Source of the DNA: Paracoccus kondratievae
Lineage (GTDB): Bacteria; Pseudomonadota; Alphaproteobacteria; Rhodobacterales; Rhodobacteraceae
Direction of reading: 5' to 3'
DNA length: 64,000 bases
NCBI RefSeq assembly: GCF_009301415.1
Contig: NZ_CP045073.1
Span: 186,001-250,000, forward strand
Part shown: positions 1 to 8,103 of the stretch, one piece after another
Position numbering within the stretch: position 1 is the stretch's first letter
Layout: each line of letters starts with the position of its first letter
Made by a program: the position numbers and the translations under genes
The notes under the pieces: generated by a model
What the model was told of the DNA's origin: nothing
What the model saw: only the letters and a program-made list of their open reading frames with translations
Database searches by the model: none

Positions 1-1
1 G

Positions 2-958
2 CATTTTCCGTCCCGCCCCGATGGTGCGCTCAGACTGAAGATGTATGAGGATGACAGCCCGGGTGAGCGCATACAGAACCTTTGGGATGATATCGGGCCG
101 TTGAGCTCGCATGCGCGTGAGCGCCTCGGCTATCCGACGCAGAAACCTGTCGCACTTCTGGAACGGATTATTGCGGCGGCGTCGAACGAAGGCGATCTGG
201 TTCTCGATCCCTTCTGCGGGTGTGGCACGACGCTTCACGCGGCGCAGAACCTCGGCCGGCACTGGATCGGGATCGATGTCGCGGTTCAGGCGATGCAGGT
301 GGTTGGCGACCGGCTCCGGCATGCCTTCCCGTCTGTCGCCTATGATGTCTTCGGCCTGCCGGCTGACGCTGACAGCGCGATGTGGCTGGCCGCCCGGGAT
401 CCGTTCAAATTCGAGGAATGGGCCTGCCTGCGCATCGGCGCCATGCATTCCGGGCGCTTTCGTAATGACGGCGGGATCGACGGTTCGTTCTATTTCCTGC
501 ATGGCCGGGATGAGGCGAGCCGGGGCATCGTCTCGGTGAAAGCGGGGCGAAACCTCAACCCGGGCATGGTACGCGACCTTGTCGGCACGCTCCAGCGCGA
601 GCGGCAGATGACGGGCGATCCTTCGACCATTGCAGTGCTGATCACTGCCCACCCTCCGACCTCGGGGATGGTCGATGAGGCCCGGCGTGTGGGCAGGGTC
701 GAAACAATGGCCGGGGATATTCCGGCTGTGCAGATCCTCTCGGTCGCGGATCTTTTTGGCGGCCGGACCATTCAGGTGCCGCTGATGCTCAATACCGTGA
801 CAGCCGCCGCCATCGGACGGAAGAAGGATCGTTCTGCCGCTTACACCGACCCGCGAGAGATATTCCGTCAGCGGGAGATTCTCTTCACGTTCAGCGGTAC
901 GCCGGCCGGGCTTCGTCATCAGCAGGTCTTGCCGGAGCGGCGGAGCCTGAGAGCCTGA
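2..958 (+). CDS. DNA methyltransferase with nuclease-like C-terminal domain (5' end outside window)
   Basis: The reading frame is open from the first bases, so the gene starts before the window. Counting from the ATG at 41, residues 31-36 read YPTQKP (motif X region) and 56-64 read DPFCGCGTT (AdoMet-binding motif I). This is the end of a beta-class N4-cytosine/N6-adenine methyltransferase, in which the catalytic DPPY-type motif comes first and so lies off the window. After the methylase core, residues about 120-260 form another domain with GGIDG (144-148) and VSVKAG (164-169). That spacing resembles the D...(D/E)xK core of restriction-type nucleases. The methylase call is firm; the nuclease domain is inferred from these two motifs only. 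It may act as a combined modification/restriction enzyme or a lone methylase. Confidence 0.85.
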   Translation, partial: HFPSRPDGALRLKMYEDDSPGERIQNLWDDIGPLSSHARERLGYPTQKPVALLERIIAAASNEGDLVLDPFCGCGTTLHAAQNLGRHWIGIDVAVQAMQVVGDRLRHAFPSVAYDVFGLPADADSAMWLAARDPFKFEEWACLRIGAMHSGRFRNDGGIDGSFYFLHGRDEASRGIVSVKAGRNLNPGMVRDLVGTLQRERQMTGDPSTIAVLITAHPPTSGMVDEARRVGRVETMAGDIPAVQILSVADLFGGRTIQVPLMLNTVTAAAIGRKKDRSAAYTDPREIFRQREILFTFSGTPAGLRHQQVLPERRSLRA

Positions 959-1081
959 CTCACAGAACCCGACCAGGGGCAGCGAGCGGGCACCCGCTCG
1001 CCGCACGAGGGGCCAGTATCGAGGCGGGTGCTTAGCGACCCAATAGGTGGGGCTGTGACGTAGATCGACCGAACTGATCTG

Positions 1082-1125
1082 CTGCAAACTTAGCTGTCAC
1101 GCACTGCAAAAATTCGCGTCACGCT
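1082..1125. repeat. Two 22-bp direct repeat units, iteron-like, related to 30373-30416
   Basis: Two units start at 1082 and 1104, both with CTGCAAA, and both carry GTCACGC near their ends (1096 and 1118). The period is 22 bp. The second unit closely resembles the second unit of a similar pair at 30373-30416, beside an integrase remnant. The function is unknown; they could be recombinase or replication-protein sites, or relics of one mobile element. Confidence 0.5.
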
Positions 1126-1190
1126 ACAATCACCGAACTCGCGCAATTAAGCGAGCGACTCTGCGCGCCCCACCACAGGGGGCTGACAGC

Positions 1191-1460
1191 ATGAGCGGTA
1201 CCACTGATAAAATCGCCAAAGCCCGGATCGATACGCTGATCCTGACCGCTCGCACAAACGCTATAAAAACCGGGGGCGATCCAGCAGACGCCGTGTTCGA
1301 GCTGCCAGTTGCGGCGGCAGAAATTTGCGATCAGCATCAGATTCGAAATGGCGTGGCAGAGGCGTTTAGCCGCGTCGTCCCCAGCGCTATCGCTTGTGCA
1401 GCCAACTCAACCTGCCAAGCGCCACTGACCCACCCCCGCGACGAGAAGGAGAGGACATGA
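1191..1460 (+). CDS. Hypothetical small protein, upstream member of a coupled pair
   Basis: An 89-residue frame beginning ATG at 1191, with no recognised domain. It is alanine-rich with a few cysteines and ends in a charged tail. Its TGA (1458-1460) overlaps the ATG of the next gene (1457) as ATGA, the usual sign of translational coupling, and this is the main support for it being real. It lies downstream of the methyltransferase after a 230-base gap that holds the 22-bp repeats. It could be phage- or plasmid-derived accessory DNA. Function unknown. Confidence 0.4.
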   Translation: MSGTTDKIAKARIDTLILTARTNAIKTGGDPADAVFELPVAAAEICDQHQIRNGVAEAFSRVVPSAIACAANSTCQAPLTHPRDEKERT

Positions 1461-1690
1461 GCGAGCTACGCTGGGGCGATGTTTTATGCGCCGCGATCGA
1501 TGCCTGGCTGCGCAGCATGGCCGAACAAACCGGTCTCGGCCAGAGATCTGCCGACGTTGATTTCATAAATACTGTCGTTACGGGGCGATATGGAATCTGC
1601 GTATTCACCCCTGCCCTCGCCACCGGAGAACGCGCGATGAGTGACGATCTGATTGACCGATTGCGGCACCATTACAAGCAGCGGATATAA
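1457..1690 (+). CDS. Hypothetical small protein, downstream member of a coupled pair
   Basis: Encodes 77 residues starting at the ATG at 1457, which has a good GAAGGAGAG ribosome-binding site at 1445-1453 and overlaps the upstream stop codon. An earlier in-frame ATG at 1394 has no comparable site. The product is a soluble-looking small protein with one tryptophan-containing amphipathic N-terminal stretch and a basic C-terminus (RLRHHYKQRI). No family recognised. Its place next to a DNA methyltransferase suggests accessory DNA, but no function can be given. Confidence 0.45.
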   Translation: MSELRWGDVLCAAIDAWLRSMAEQTGLGQRSADVDFINTVVTGRYGICVFTPALATGERAMSDDLIDRLRHHYKQRI

Positions 1691-1935
1691 TCCATACTCG
1701 GCGTGCCACGAAGCCGCTTCGGAACAGCATGCGTTTTTCGGACAGGTTCGACTGCCCGAAAATCCGGATGATCTCAAGCTTTTCGGATGCGGGATATCCG
1801 CCCGGGAAACCAAATTATCCGTGGCTTTCTGCGCGAAAACGGATCTCTCCCTGCGATCTTGCGTGCAAAGGGGCTCTGTCAGGCAAATCACCCGAGTGCC
1901 CCAGCAGGCGGAGGCACAGCCCGCGCTCCTTGCGG

Positions 1936-3420
1936 TCAGACCGGAATCTGCCGCAAGATCAGGAACAGAAGCGCCGACAGAAGCGCCGCGGCTGGAACAG
2001 TGACGACCCAAGCCGCCCCGATGGTCAGCACATGCAGCCTGCGGACCAATTTACGGCGACGGCGCTCTTCGGCGGGGATGCTGTCTTCGCCTGGGATGGC
2101 CATGCGGGCCTGTTTCAGGCGTCGCTCGGCGTCCCATTCGCGGAAAAAACCCACACCAAAGATCGCGCCAACCGCGATATGGGTCGAGCTGACCGGCAGC
2201 CCCAGCGCACTGGCGAGGATCACCGTGACCGCTGCCGACAGCGCGACACAATAGGCGCGCATCGGGTTCAGCTTGGTGATCTCACTCCCGACCATGCGGA
2301 TCAGTTTGGGTCCGAACAGGCTAAGGCCAAAGGAAATCCCAAAGGCACCGATCAGCATCACCCACAGCGGGATGGTCACATCGTCGTTCAGATTGCCGGT
2401 CTGCACGGTCTGCACGATAGCTGCCAGCGGACCGACCGCATTGGCAACGTCGTTCGCGCCATGGGCAAAGCTCAGCAGAGCTGCCGACGCGACCAGAGGA
2501 ATGCCGAACAGCACCTTCAGGGATTTGTTGCGATTCTCCAGTCCCTCGGACTGACGACGGGTGACCGGGATCATCAGCAGCCAGCTTGCGGCGCCCACAA
2601 TGAGGCCAAGCAGCAAAGCCGGCCCCATCGAGATGTGGATGATCTGCTTAAGCCCCTTCATCACCAGATAGGCGGCGAAAGTGCCCGACATGACGCCGAC
2701 CAGAACCGGAACCCAGACCCGGGCGGCCGCGATCTTGTCATCGCGATAGATGATGCGGCTCTTGATGAACCACAGAACGCCTGCTGCCACCAACCCACCC
2801 AGCAGTGGCGACACCACCCAGCTTGCCGCGATTGCAGCCATCTGATTCCATTGCACCGCACCGATACCGGCACCGACAAGGCCCGCGCCGACGACCCCGC
2901 CGACCACGGCATGGGTGGTCGATACCGGCGCCCCGATCCAGGTCGCCAGGTTGACCCACAGAGCCGAGGAAAGCAGTGCTGCCATCATCGCCCAGACAAA
3001 GGTTGCAGGTGTGTCCAGCGCCTCGGGCGCGACGATGCCCCTTGAGATGGTCGAGACGACGTCGGCACCGGCGATCAGCGCGCCCGCGCTTTCAAAGATC
3101 ACCGCAATGACGATGGCCCCGCCCATGCTAAGCGCATTGGCCCCCACCGCCGGCCCCATGTTGTTTGCGACATCGTTGGCACCGATGTTCAGAGCCATAT
3201 AGGCGCCAAACACGGCGGCGGTGACAACGACCAGCATCCTGCTGCTCTGTCCCAGCATCATTACCGCAGCCAACCCGGCCAGAATGATGAAGACAAGCGC
3301 GATGCCGGGCGCCACCAGAGGCCGCGAGACATAGGCGGCTGCCGCCTCCAGATTTGCGAAACGACCCAGATCGCGGTCCAGTGTTTCCAGGTGCCGAGGC
3401 TCAAGATCCTTGTCAGACAT
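1936..3420 (-). CDS. pit: PiT-family inorganic phosphate permease
   Basis: Encodes 494 residues. The family signature occurs twice, as expected from the internal duplication of PiT carriers: GANDVANNMGP near residue 100 and HGANDVANAVGP near residue 320. Many hydrophobic segments flank both. The N-terminal 35 residues are hydrophilic and acidic, so the first membrane segment begins late. Members move phosphate, or a metal-phosphate complex, inward with protons or sodium across the inner membrane. No phoU-like partner (DUF47) lies next to it, though one often does in other genomes. The product is a full-length member. Confidence 0.92.
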   Translation of the reverse strand: MSDKDLEPRHLETLDRDLGRFANLEAAAAYVSRPLVAPGIALVFIILAGLAAVMMLGQSSRMLVVVTAAVFGAYMALNIGANDVANNMGPAVGANALSMGGAIVIAVIFESAGALIAGADVVSTISRGIVAPEALDTPATFVWAMMAALLSSALWVNLATWIGAPVSTTHAVVGGVVGAGLVGAGIGAVQWNQMAAIAASWVVSPLLGGLVAAGVLWFIKSRIIYRDDKIAAARVWVPVLVGVMSGTFAAYLVMKGLKQIIHISMGPALLLGLIVGAASWLLMIPVTRRQSEGLENRNKSLKVLFGIPLVASAALLSFAHGANDVANAVGPLAAIVQTVQTGNLNDDVTIPLWVMLIGAFGISFGLSLFGPKLIRMVGSEITKLNPMRAYCVALSAAVTVILASALGLPVSSTHIAVGAIFGVGFFREWDAERRLKQARMAIPGEDSIPAEERRRRKLVRRLHVLTIGAAWVVTVPAAALLSALLFLILRQIPV

Positions 3421-3756
3421 GTTCCGCCTTTCTTTTCGCCGGGTGCTAGGCAGGATTCATCAATCTGGCAAGGCGGATCAGATAAAAGAAGCTGCATAGT
3501 TGCCTTACCCGCATCACGCCATCGGCGGTCGCTGGTGAAATCGCCGCGATCATGCCGGTCAGTGGGAGTCGAGCCGTCCCGTATGTTATCATCTCACCGG
3601 AGCCGGCCTTTGACGCCCGTCGGCATATCTTGAGTTATGAGGATTTACCTTCCCCCTGGTAGCCAGACCCCTGGAAACGAGAAGGCAAGGATATCCGCCC
3701 TGACCGCTTGGTCATGGCAAGTGCCTGGAGGTTGGTGATTGGTCCGTTAGCGCAGC
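3421..3756. other. Intergenic region with no gene seen
   Basis: 336 bases between the phosphate permease start and the end of a small membrane protein gene. It must hold the permease promoter. Only short frames without coding character occur on either strand, and I see no RNA gene or strong hairpin. Confidence 0.5.
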
Positions 3757-4083
3757 TCACCCGCCCCGACGCGAAAACAGTCTGCGCCCCACGGCAAGGA
3801 TCAGCTCTGCGCAAAGCCCAAGCAGCCCCGCGATCACCAGCAAGCCCGAGATCAGCCCCAGCCAGCCGATGACCGTCATCGTGTAAAGCACCCCGCCGAT
3901 ATCACGCCCCCACACCATGCAGACATGGGCTGAACCTTCATCCAGCCTGCACCCGTTTATCGAGGCAATGAGACCCGCCAGCAGGACCGAGAGCACAGGC
4001 AAGGCCCCGATGAAAATCATCGCGAGATATTGCCAGATCCGCATTCTTAGCCTGCTCAATTTCCCGGTCTCCGGCTTGCGCAC
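3757..4083 (-). CDS. Small integral membrane protein of unknown function
   Basis: Encodes 108 residues. After a short basic N-terminus (residues 1-15) come two clear hydrophobic segments: about 17-40, and a long one from about 63 to 100 that could cross twice. A loop between them has two cysteines (near residues 45 and 55). The C-terminus is arginine-rich (RRLFSRRGG), consistent with a cytoplasmic end. No family recognised. It stands alone, with 116 bases separating it from the WYL regulator gene on the same strand. Confidence 0.6.
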   Translation of the reverse strand: MRKPETGKLSRLRMRIWQYLAMIFIGALPVLSVLLAGLIASINGCRLDEGSAHVCMVWGRDIGGVLYTMTVIGWLGLISGLLVIAGLLGLCAELILAVGRRLFSRRGG

Positions 4084-4199
4084 TCTATCCCGGCAGAATG
4101 GCTTGCGTCAGAGGTGCAGGACAAGGCCCGACAACGGCGCTGAAAAACGCTCGCAACTCATACCGGTGAAAGCGTGTGCCCCAACCGGATCCGCGCACC

Positions 4200-4877
4200 T
4201 TATAGCTGGACGAGATAGTCCCTGAACCTTCGACCGGGCTGCAACGGAAATGTCTCGCCCGTCTCAATGGCGCTGGTAGTGCGATCCAGCCGGAAATTAC
4301 GAAAATCCTCGCGCAGTTCGCACCAGCCGGTCAAAAGCCAGGCCTCGTCAAAGATCGTCAAGCCCAGCGGATGGACCCGGCGCAAGCTCTCACGCTCATC
4401 AAGGTTACGGTAATTCAGTTGGATGATCCGCCGCTGCCGTATCGCACGGCGCAAAAGGTCAGCCCATCTTGCCGCCAGTTCATCACCGGCGCGCTGGCGG
4501 GTGACCGCAAGCATTGGCAAAGCACGAAACAGCTCACCCCGATCCGCGCCCATAGTCCCGGCCAGTTTGCCCGAAACACGTTCGGCCGCGTCCTTTAGCC
4601 CTGCCCCGTCGCGCGCGCTGATAAGACGCAGGCCTAACATGATCGCCTCCATCTCATCTGGGTCGAATTGAAGGGGCGGCAGGAAATAACCCTTTTCAAG
4701 CTGATAGCCCATGCCAGACTCGCCCCGGATCGGCGCCCCCATAGCCAAAAGGCTGGCGATGTCGCGATAGATGGTGCGCTGGGACACGCCAAGACGCCCG
4801 GCCAGCACCTCAGATGAGACCGGGCGATGCGCCAGGCGCAACTGATCAAGCAGCGCAAAGAGCCGGAGCGTTTTCAT
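4200..4877 (-). CDS. YafY-type transcriptional regulator (HTH plus WYL domain)
   Basis: Encodes 225 residues. The N-terminal winged helix-turn-helix covers about residues 1-60 (VSSEVLAGRLGVSQRTIYRDI), followed by a linker and a WYL-type ligand-binding domain at about 135-215 with the LLTGWCELREDFRNFRLDR stretch. It lacks the C-terminal extension found in longer WYL proteins. It is transcribed divergently from the gene at 4971, and a 9-bp perfect inverted repeat at 4894-4916 lies between them, so it likely regulates itself and that neighbour. WYL proteins sense small ligands or nucleic acid; the effector here is not deducible. Confidence 0.85.
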   Translation of the reverse strand: MKTLRLFALLDQLRLAHRPVSSEVLAGRLGVSQRTIYRDIASLLAMGAPIRGESGMGYQLEKGYFLPPLQFDPDEMEAIMLGLRLISARDGAGLKDAAERVSGKLAGTMGADRGELFRALPMLAVTRQRAGDELAARWADLLRRAIRQRRIIQLNYRNLDERESLRRVHPLGLTIFDEAWLLTGWCELREDFRNFRLDRTTSAIETGETFPLQPGRRFRDYLVQL

Positions 4878-4893
4878 CTCGCCGTCTCTAACA

Positions 4894-4916
4894 CCCCTGA
4901 CAACAGGTGTCAGGGG
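4894..4916. promoter_or_regulatory. Palindromic operator between the WYL regulator and its divergent gene
   Basis: CCCCTGACA-N5-TGTCAGGGG is a perfect 9-bp inverted repeat in the 93-bp space between the start codons at 4877 and 4971. Its core CTGACA-N5-TGTCAG (4897-4913) recurs exactly at 6426-6442. Binding by the neighbouring WYL regulator is inferred. Confidence 0.6.
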
Positions 4917-4970
4917 GGATCGCTAGAAACGGTCGGGATGACAACTGATAGTAAAAGGAGCCAAAGGCCC

Positions 4971-5567
4971 ATGACCGGACAATGTATCGAGATCGTCACC
5001 TACAAGGTCAGCAATCCCGATGAGGCAGACCATCAGCGCGACGGCGCGCAGGAAAAGGCGGCGCGCCTGCCGGGATTTTCTGGGTGGCTCGCCCTCAGCG
5101 GCTGCAAAGACCGGGGCATGCGGACCGATCTGGTGATCTGGGAAAATGCGCAATTCGCCGAGGCCGCAGCAGAAGTGGTGGGCAAGGGCAAAGATTTTTC
5201 CGGATTCCGTGCCTCGATCACCGAATTTGGCGGCATCGGCCATTACGCACCTCCACGCGGAGGGCTGGCCCTGCTGCAACCGGGAAGCGGCATCGAGATC
5301 GGCCAGTTTCGCCTGCGCCCCGGCGTAAACGAAGCGGATCTGCGCATGGCTCATGACAGGATGATCGCGGATCATCTTTGTCGTCAGCCGGGGTGGCGCG
5401 GACAGCGGCTGATCCGGCTGCAGGACGGGACCTACATGGACATCGCCTTTGCCGGAACGCAAGCGCAGGCACAGGCCATCTGCGCCAGCTGGACAGGAAT
5501 CCCGGCCTGCGAAGCCTTCCTTGCCCTGATCGAGCCGATCAGCATGGAGTTCGGCTCGATCCTTTGA
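4971..5567 (+). CDS. Conserved hypothetical protein, divergent target of the WYL regulator
   Basis: Encodes 198 residues from the ATG at 4971, chosen because GTAAAAGGAG (4951-4960) is well spaced for it. An in-frame ATG at 4938 lies upstream of that site. The protein appears to have two similar halves, each starting with an IEI-type strand and ending in an aromatic-rich stretch. That suggests a duplicated ferredoxin-like alpha/beta barrel of the antibiotic-biosynthesis-monooxygenase type, but this fold is a guess from pattern. No catalytic residues are recognised. The head-to-head arrangement with the YafY-type regulator suggests ligand-controlled expression, as for stress or detoxification genes. 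Confidence 0.65.
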   Translation: MTGQCIEIVTYKVSNPDEADHQRDGAQEKAARLPGFSGWLALSGCKDRGMRTDLVIWENAQFAEAAAEVVGKGKDFSGFRASITEFGGIGHYAPPRGGLALLQPGSGIEIGQFRLRPGVNEADLRMAHDRMIADHLCRQPGWRGQRLIRLQDGTYMDIAFAGTQAQAQAICASWTGIPACEAFLALIEPISMEFGSIL

Positions 5568-5585
5568 AGCAGGCTGAAGCCCGGG

Positions 5586-6359
5586 TTACTTGGTGGTATA
5601 GCCGCCGTTGACCAGAATGGTCTGGCCGGTCATCCACCAGCCTTCCGAAACCATGAAACGGATGTAGGGCACGATATCCTCGATATCCGTCAGCCCGGTT
5701 TTCGAGAATTTCGACAGCGCCGCCGCCGTCCGGTGATAGGCGACGGCGTCCTCACCCTCAGCCGGATAGAAGAAGGGCGTGTCCATCGGTCCCGGACCGA
5801 TCGCAGTCACCGAAATGCCGCGTTCACCAAACTCTTTGGCGGCTGCGCGGGTGAAGTGCTCAACCGGGGCCTTGGTGCCCGCATAGCTGGCGTAGAAGGG
5901 CGTAAAGGCCCCCAGCAGCGAGGTGACCAGCGTGCAGATCTTGCCATTGTCATTCAGGTGCCGGCCCGCCTCTTTGATAAAGAAAAAGGCCGATTTGGCG
6001 TTGACCGCGCTCATCTCATCATATTCGGCCTCAGTGATTTCCAGGATAGGCTTTTTCAGCACTTTGCCGACGGTGTTGATGGCAATGTCAGGCCTGCCGA
6101 TAGCAGCAGTGACATCAGAGAACAGTTTTTCCATCGCCGCGGCGGTGGACAGATCGGCCTGAAACGCGACGGCTTCGGCCCCGGTCGCCTTGATCGCGGC
6201 AACCGTCGCCTCGGCGTCTGCTTTGGTCGAGGCACTGTTGTAATGAATGGCCACCGCCCCTGCCTCATGCGCGGCCAGATCGCGTGCGATCAGCCCGCCC
6301 AGGTTTTTGGCCCCGCCCGCAATAACGACAGTCTTACCCTTGATGCTGTGATCAGTCAT
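5586..6359 (-). CDS. Short-chain dehydrogenase/reductase
   Basis: Encodes 257 residues of classical SDR layout: a nucleotide-binding loop near residues 14-22 (AGGAKNLGG, a variant of TGxxxGIG), catalytic Ser147, Tyr159 and Lys163 (YAGTK), and a C-terminal GQTILVNGGYTTK-like end. The TGxxxGIG variation and the asparagine-threonine pair at 95-96, in place of NAG, set it apart from FabG-like enzymes. It is transcribed divergently from a LysR regulator at 6469, a usual arrangement for regulated oxidoreductases. The substrate is unknown. Confidence 0.88.
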   Translation of the reverse strand: MTDHSIKGKTVVIAGGAKNLGGLIARDLAAHEAGAVAIHYNSASTKADAEATVAAIKATGAEAVAFQADLSTAAAMEKLFSDVTAAIGRPDIAINTVGKVLKKPILEITEAEYDEMSAVNAKSAFFFIKEAGRHLNDNGKICTLVTSLLGAFTPFYASYAGTKAPVEHFTRAAAKEFGERGISVTAIGPGPMDTPFFYPAEGEDAVAYHRTAAALSKFSKTGLTDIEDIVPYIRFMVSEGWWMTGQTILVNGGYTTK

Positions 6360-6425
6360 ATCTCGGCTCCGCTTTTGATATGCGGAAAACCTATCGTCTG
6401 GATTTTGATGATAAAGGCGGCCATT

Positions 6426-6442
6426 CTGACATCACTTGTCAG
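6426..6442. promoter_or_regulatory. Palindromic operator between SDR and LysR genes, same core as at 4897
   Basis: CTGACA-N5-TGTCAG lies in the divergent promoter between starts at 6359 and 6469. It is identical in half-sites and spacing to 4897-4913. It overlaps a possible upstream TTG (6436), which argues for the later start of the LysR gene. Confidence 0.6.
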
Positions 6443-6468
6443 TATACCAGAACAATTGGGCAAACTAT

Positions 6469-7371
6469 TTGGATCGTATAGACCTGTTTCGGGTTTTTAC
6501 CCGCGTTGTCGATTGCGCAAGCTTTACCCGCGCGGCGGACCTGCTTGGTATGCCACGATCCTCGGTCTCGGCCGCAGTGCAAGAACTTGAACAAAGGGTC
6601 GGGGCGCGGTTGTTGCATCGCACCACGCGCAAGGTCGCGCCGACGCAGGATGGCTTGGCGTTTTATGAGCGATGCCAGCGCCTGATTGCGGATGTCGATG
6701 AGGCCGAGAACCTGTTCAGGCAATCCCTGATCCAACCTTCGGGGCGGCTGCGGATCGACGTTCCGGGCCGGATCGGGCGGTTGATCATTGCCCCTGCCCT
6801 GCCTGAATTTCTGGATCGCTACCCGGGCATTGATGTCGATCTGGGCGTCACCGACCGGGCGGTCGATCTGGTCGAGGCCGGAGTTGATTGTGCCCTGCGG
6901 GTCGGAGAGCTGGAGGATTCCAGCCTGATCGCCCGGCCAATCGGGAAACTTGCCCTGATCAACGTCGCAAGCCCCGCCTATCTTGAACGATATGGCGTAC
7001 CGGAAACACCTGCCGATCTGACCCACCATTACGCGGTCAACTATGCCTCGCCCTCAAGCGGACGGATCGAGGATTGGGAATGGATCGAAACCGGCACGAC
7101 GCACCGGCTTGCCATGCGTGGCCGGGTCACGGTCAACAATGCCGAGGCCTATATCGCCTGTTGCCTTGCTGGTCTGGGCCTGATCCAGATCCCGGCCTAT
7201 GACGTCAGACCGCATCTTGAGGCAGGCGAGCTGATCGAGGTGATGCCGGCGTATCGGGCCGCGCCCATGCCGATGACGCTGCTTTATCCTCACCGTCAGC
7301 ATCTCTCGCGTCGGATGCAGATTTTTGCCGACTGGCTGGACAGTATTTTACAGGCGCAGATTATATTCTAA
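6469..7371 (+). CDS. LysR-family transcriptional regulator
   Basis: Encodes 300 residues from a TTG at 6469, which gives the standard LysR beginning (DRIDLFRVFTRVVDCASFT). A TTG at 6436 would add 11 residues and run through the palindrome. The winged helix-turn-helix occupies residues 1-60 (ASFTRAADLLGMPRSSVSAAV), and the effector-binding domain runs from about 90 to 295. The type is that of LysR regulators next to oxidoreductases. It likely controls the divergent SDR gene and itself. Confidence 0.88.
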   Translation: MDRIDLFRVFTRVVDCASFTRAADLLGMPRSSVSAAVQELEQRVGARLLHRTTRKVAPTQDGLAFYERCQRLIADVDEAENLFRQSLIQPSGRLRIDVPGRIGRLIIAPALPEFLDRYPGIDVDLGVTDRAVDLVEAGVDCALRVGELEDSSLIARPIGKLALINVASPAYLERYGVPETPADLTHHYAVNYASPSSGRIEDWEWIETGTTHRLAMRGRVTVNNAEAYIACCLAGLGLIQIPAYDVRPHLEAGELIEVMPAYRAAPMPMTLLYPHRQHLSRRMQIFADWLDSILQAQIIF

Positions 7372-7593
7372 GACCTTGGAATGATGGGCCTTTGATATTG
7401 CTGCGCAATCAGGATGCGGCCCGTTTCAGCCTGGGATGATCTTACCAGTCAGGGCTGGGCGAGCGGATTTTCTTTGCTGTGGCCTTCCCGAATTTAGAAT
7501 GGCCTCGGGATCAGGCGCCCTCTTAATGTCGACCAAACATGCCGTGTTTCCTGCGGGCGGGAAGCAAATGGCGATTGGTGTGACAGGACGGCG

Positions 7594-8103
7594 ATGACAG
7601 AGGAAAGATCGGGTCATGGACCGCCGCATGGCGCCGCCTTGGCCGTGGAAAAGATCAGGTTGCAATCCGGCGGCCTTACCGTGCTGGATAAGGTCAGCTT
7701 TCAGGTCCAGCCAGAAGAGGTCCGCTCGGTCATCGGGCCGAACGGGGCGGGGAAATCCTCGCGCGTGAACGTGATCTGCGGGCTCTGTCGCCCGCAATCC
7801 GGCCATGTGATCATCGACGGGCAGCGCCTGCGCCATGTCAGGCCGCGTGTGCTGTTGCTGGATGAGCCGATGGCCGGGCTGACCAGCACGGAAAAAGCCA
7901 CCATGGCCCAGCAGATCGAGCGGGCCCGCGCGCATCTGCGTCTGGCCATCGTGTTGGTCGAACATGACATCTGCGTCGTTATGCGGCTGTCGGACCGGAT
8001 TGCGGTGCTGGATCATGGGGTGCTGATCGCGGACGGCACACCGGCCGAGGTCCGGCACGACCCCGAGGTCATCCGCGCCTGTCTGGGGGCGGAGGCCGCG
8101 TGA
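7594..8103 (+). pseudogene. LivG-type ABC transporter ATPase with internal deletion
   Basis: Encodes 169 residues, where LivG-type ATPases have about 250. Walker A (GPNGAGKSS, about residues 49-57) and Walker B (LLLDEP, about 85-91) are present, but only about 25 residues lie between them. The Q-loop and the LSGGQ signature are missing, so the protein cannot be a normal ABC ATPase. The D-loop and switch histidine (VEHDI) remain, as does the ending typical of branched-chain amino acid or urea ABC ATPases. Its TGA overlaps the next gene's ATG. I read it as a deletion remnant in frame. Confidence 0.75.

Noticed and set aside
1729..3045. Long frame on the + strand opposite the phosphate permease
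   Set aside because: It is rich in Arg, Gln, Asp and His repeats typical of antisense frames of GC-rich membrane-protein genes and lies over a clear PiT protein.
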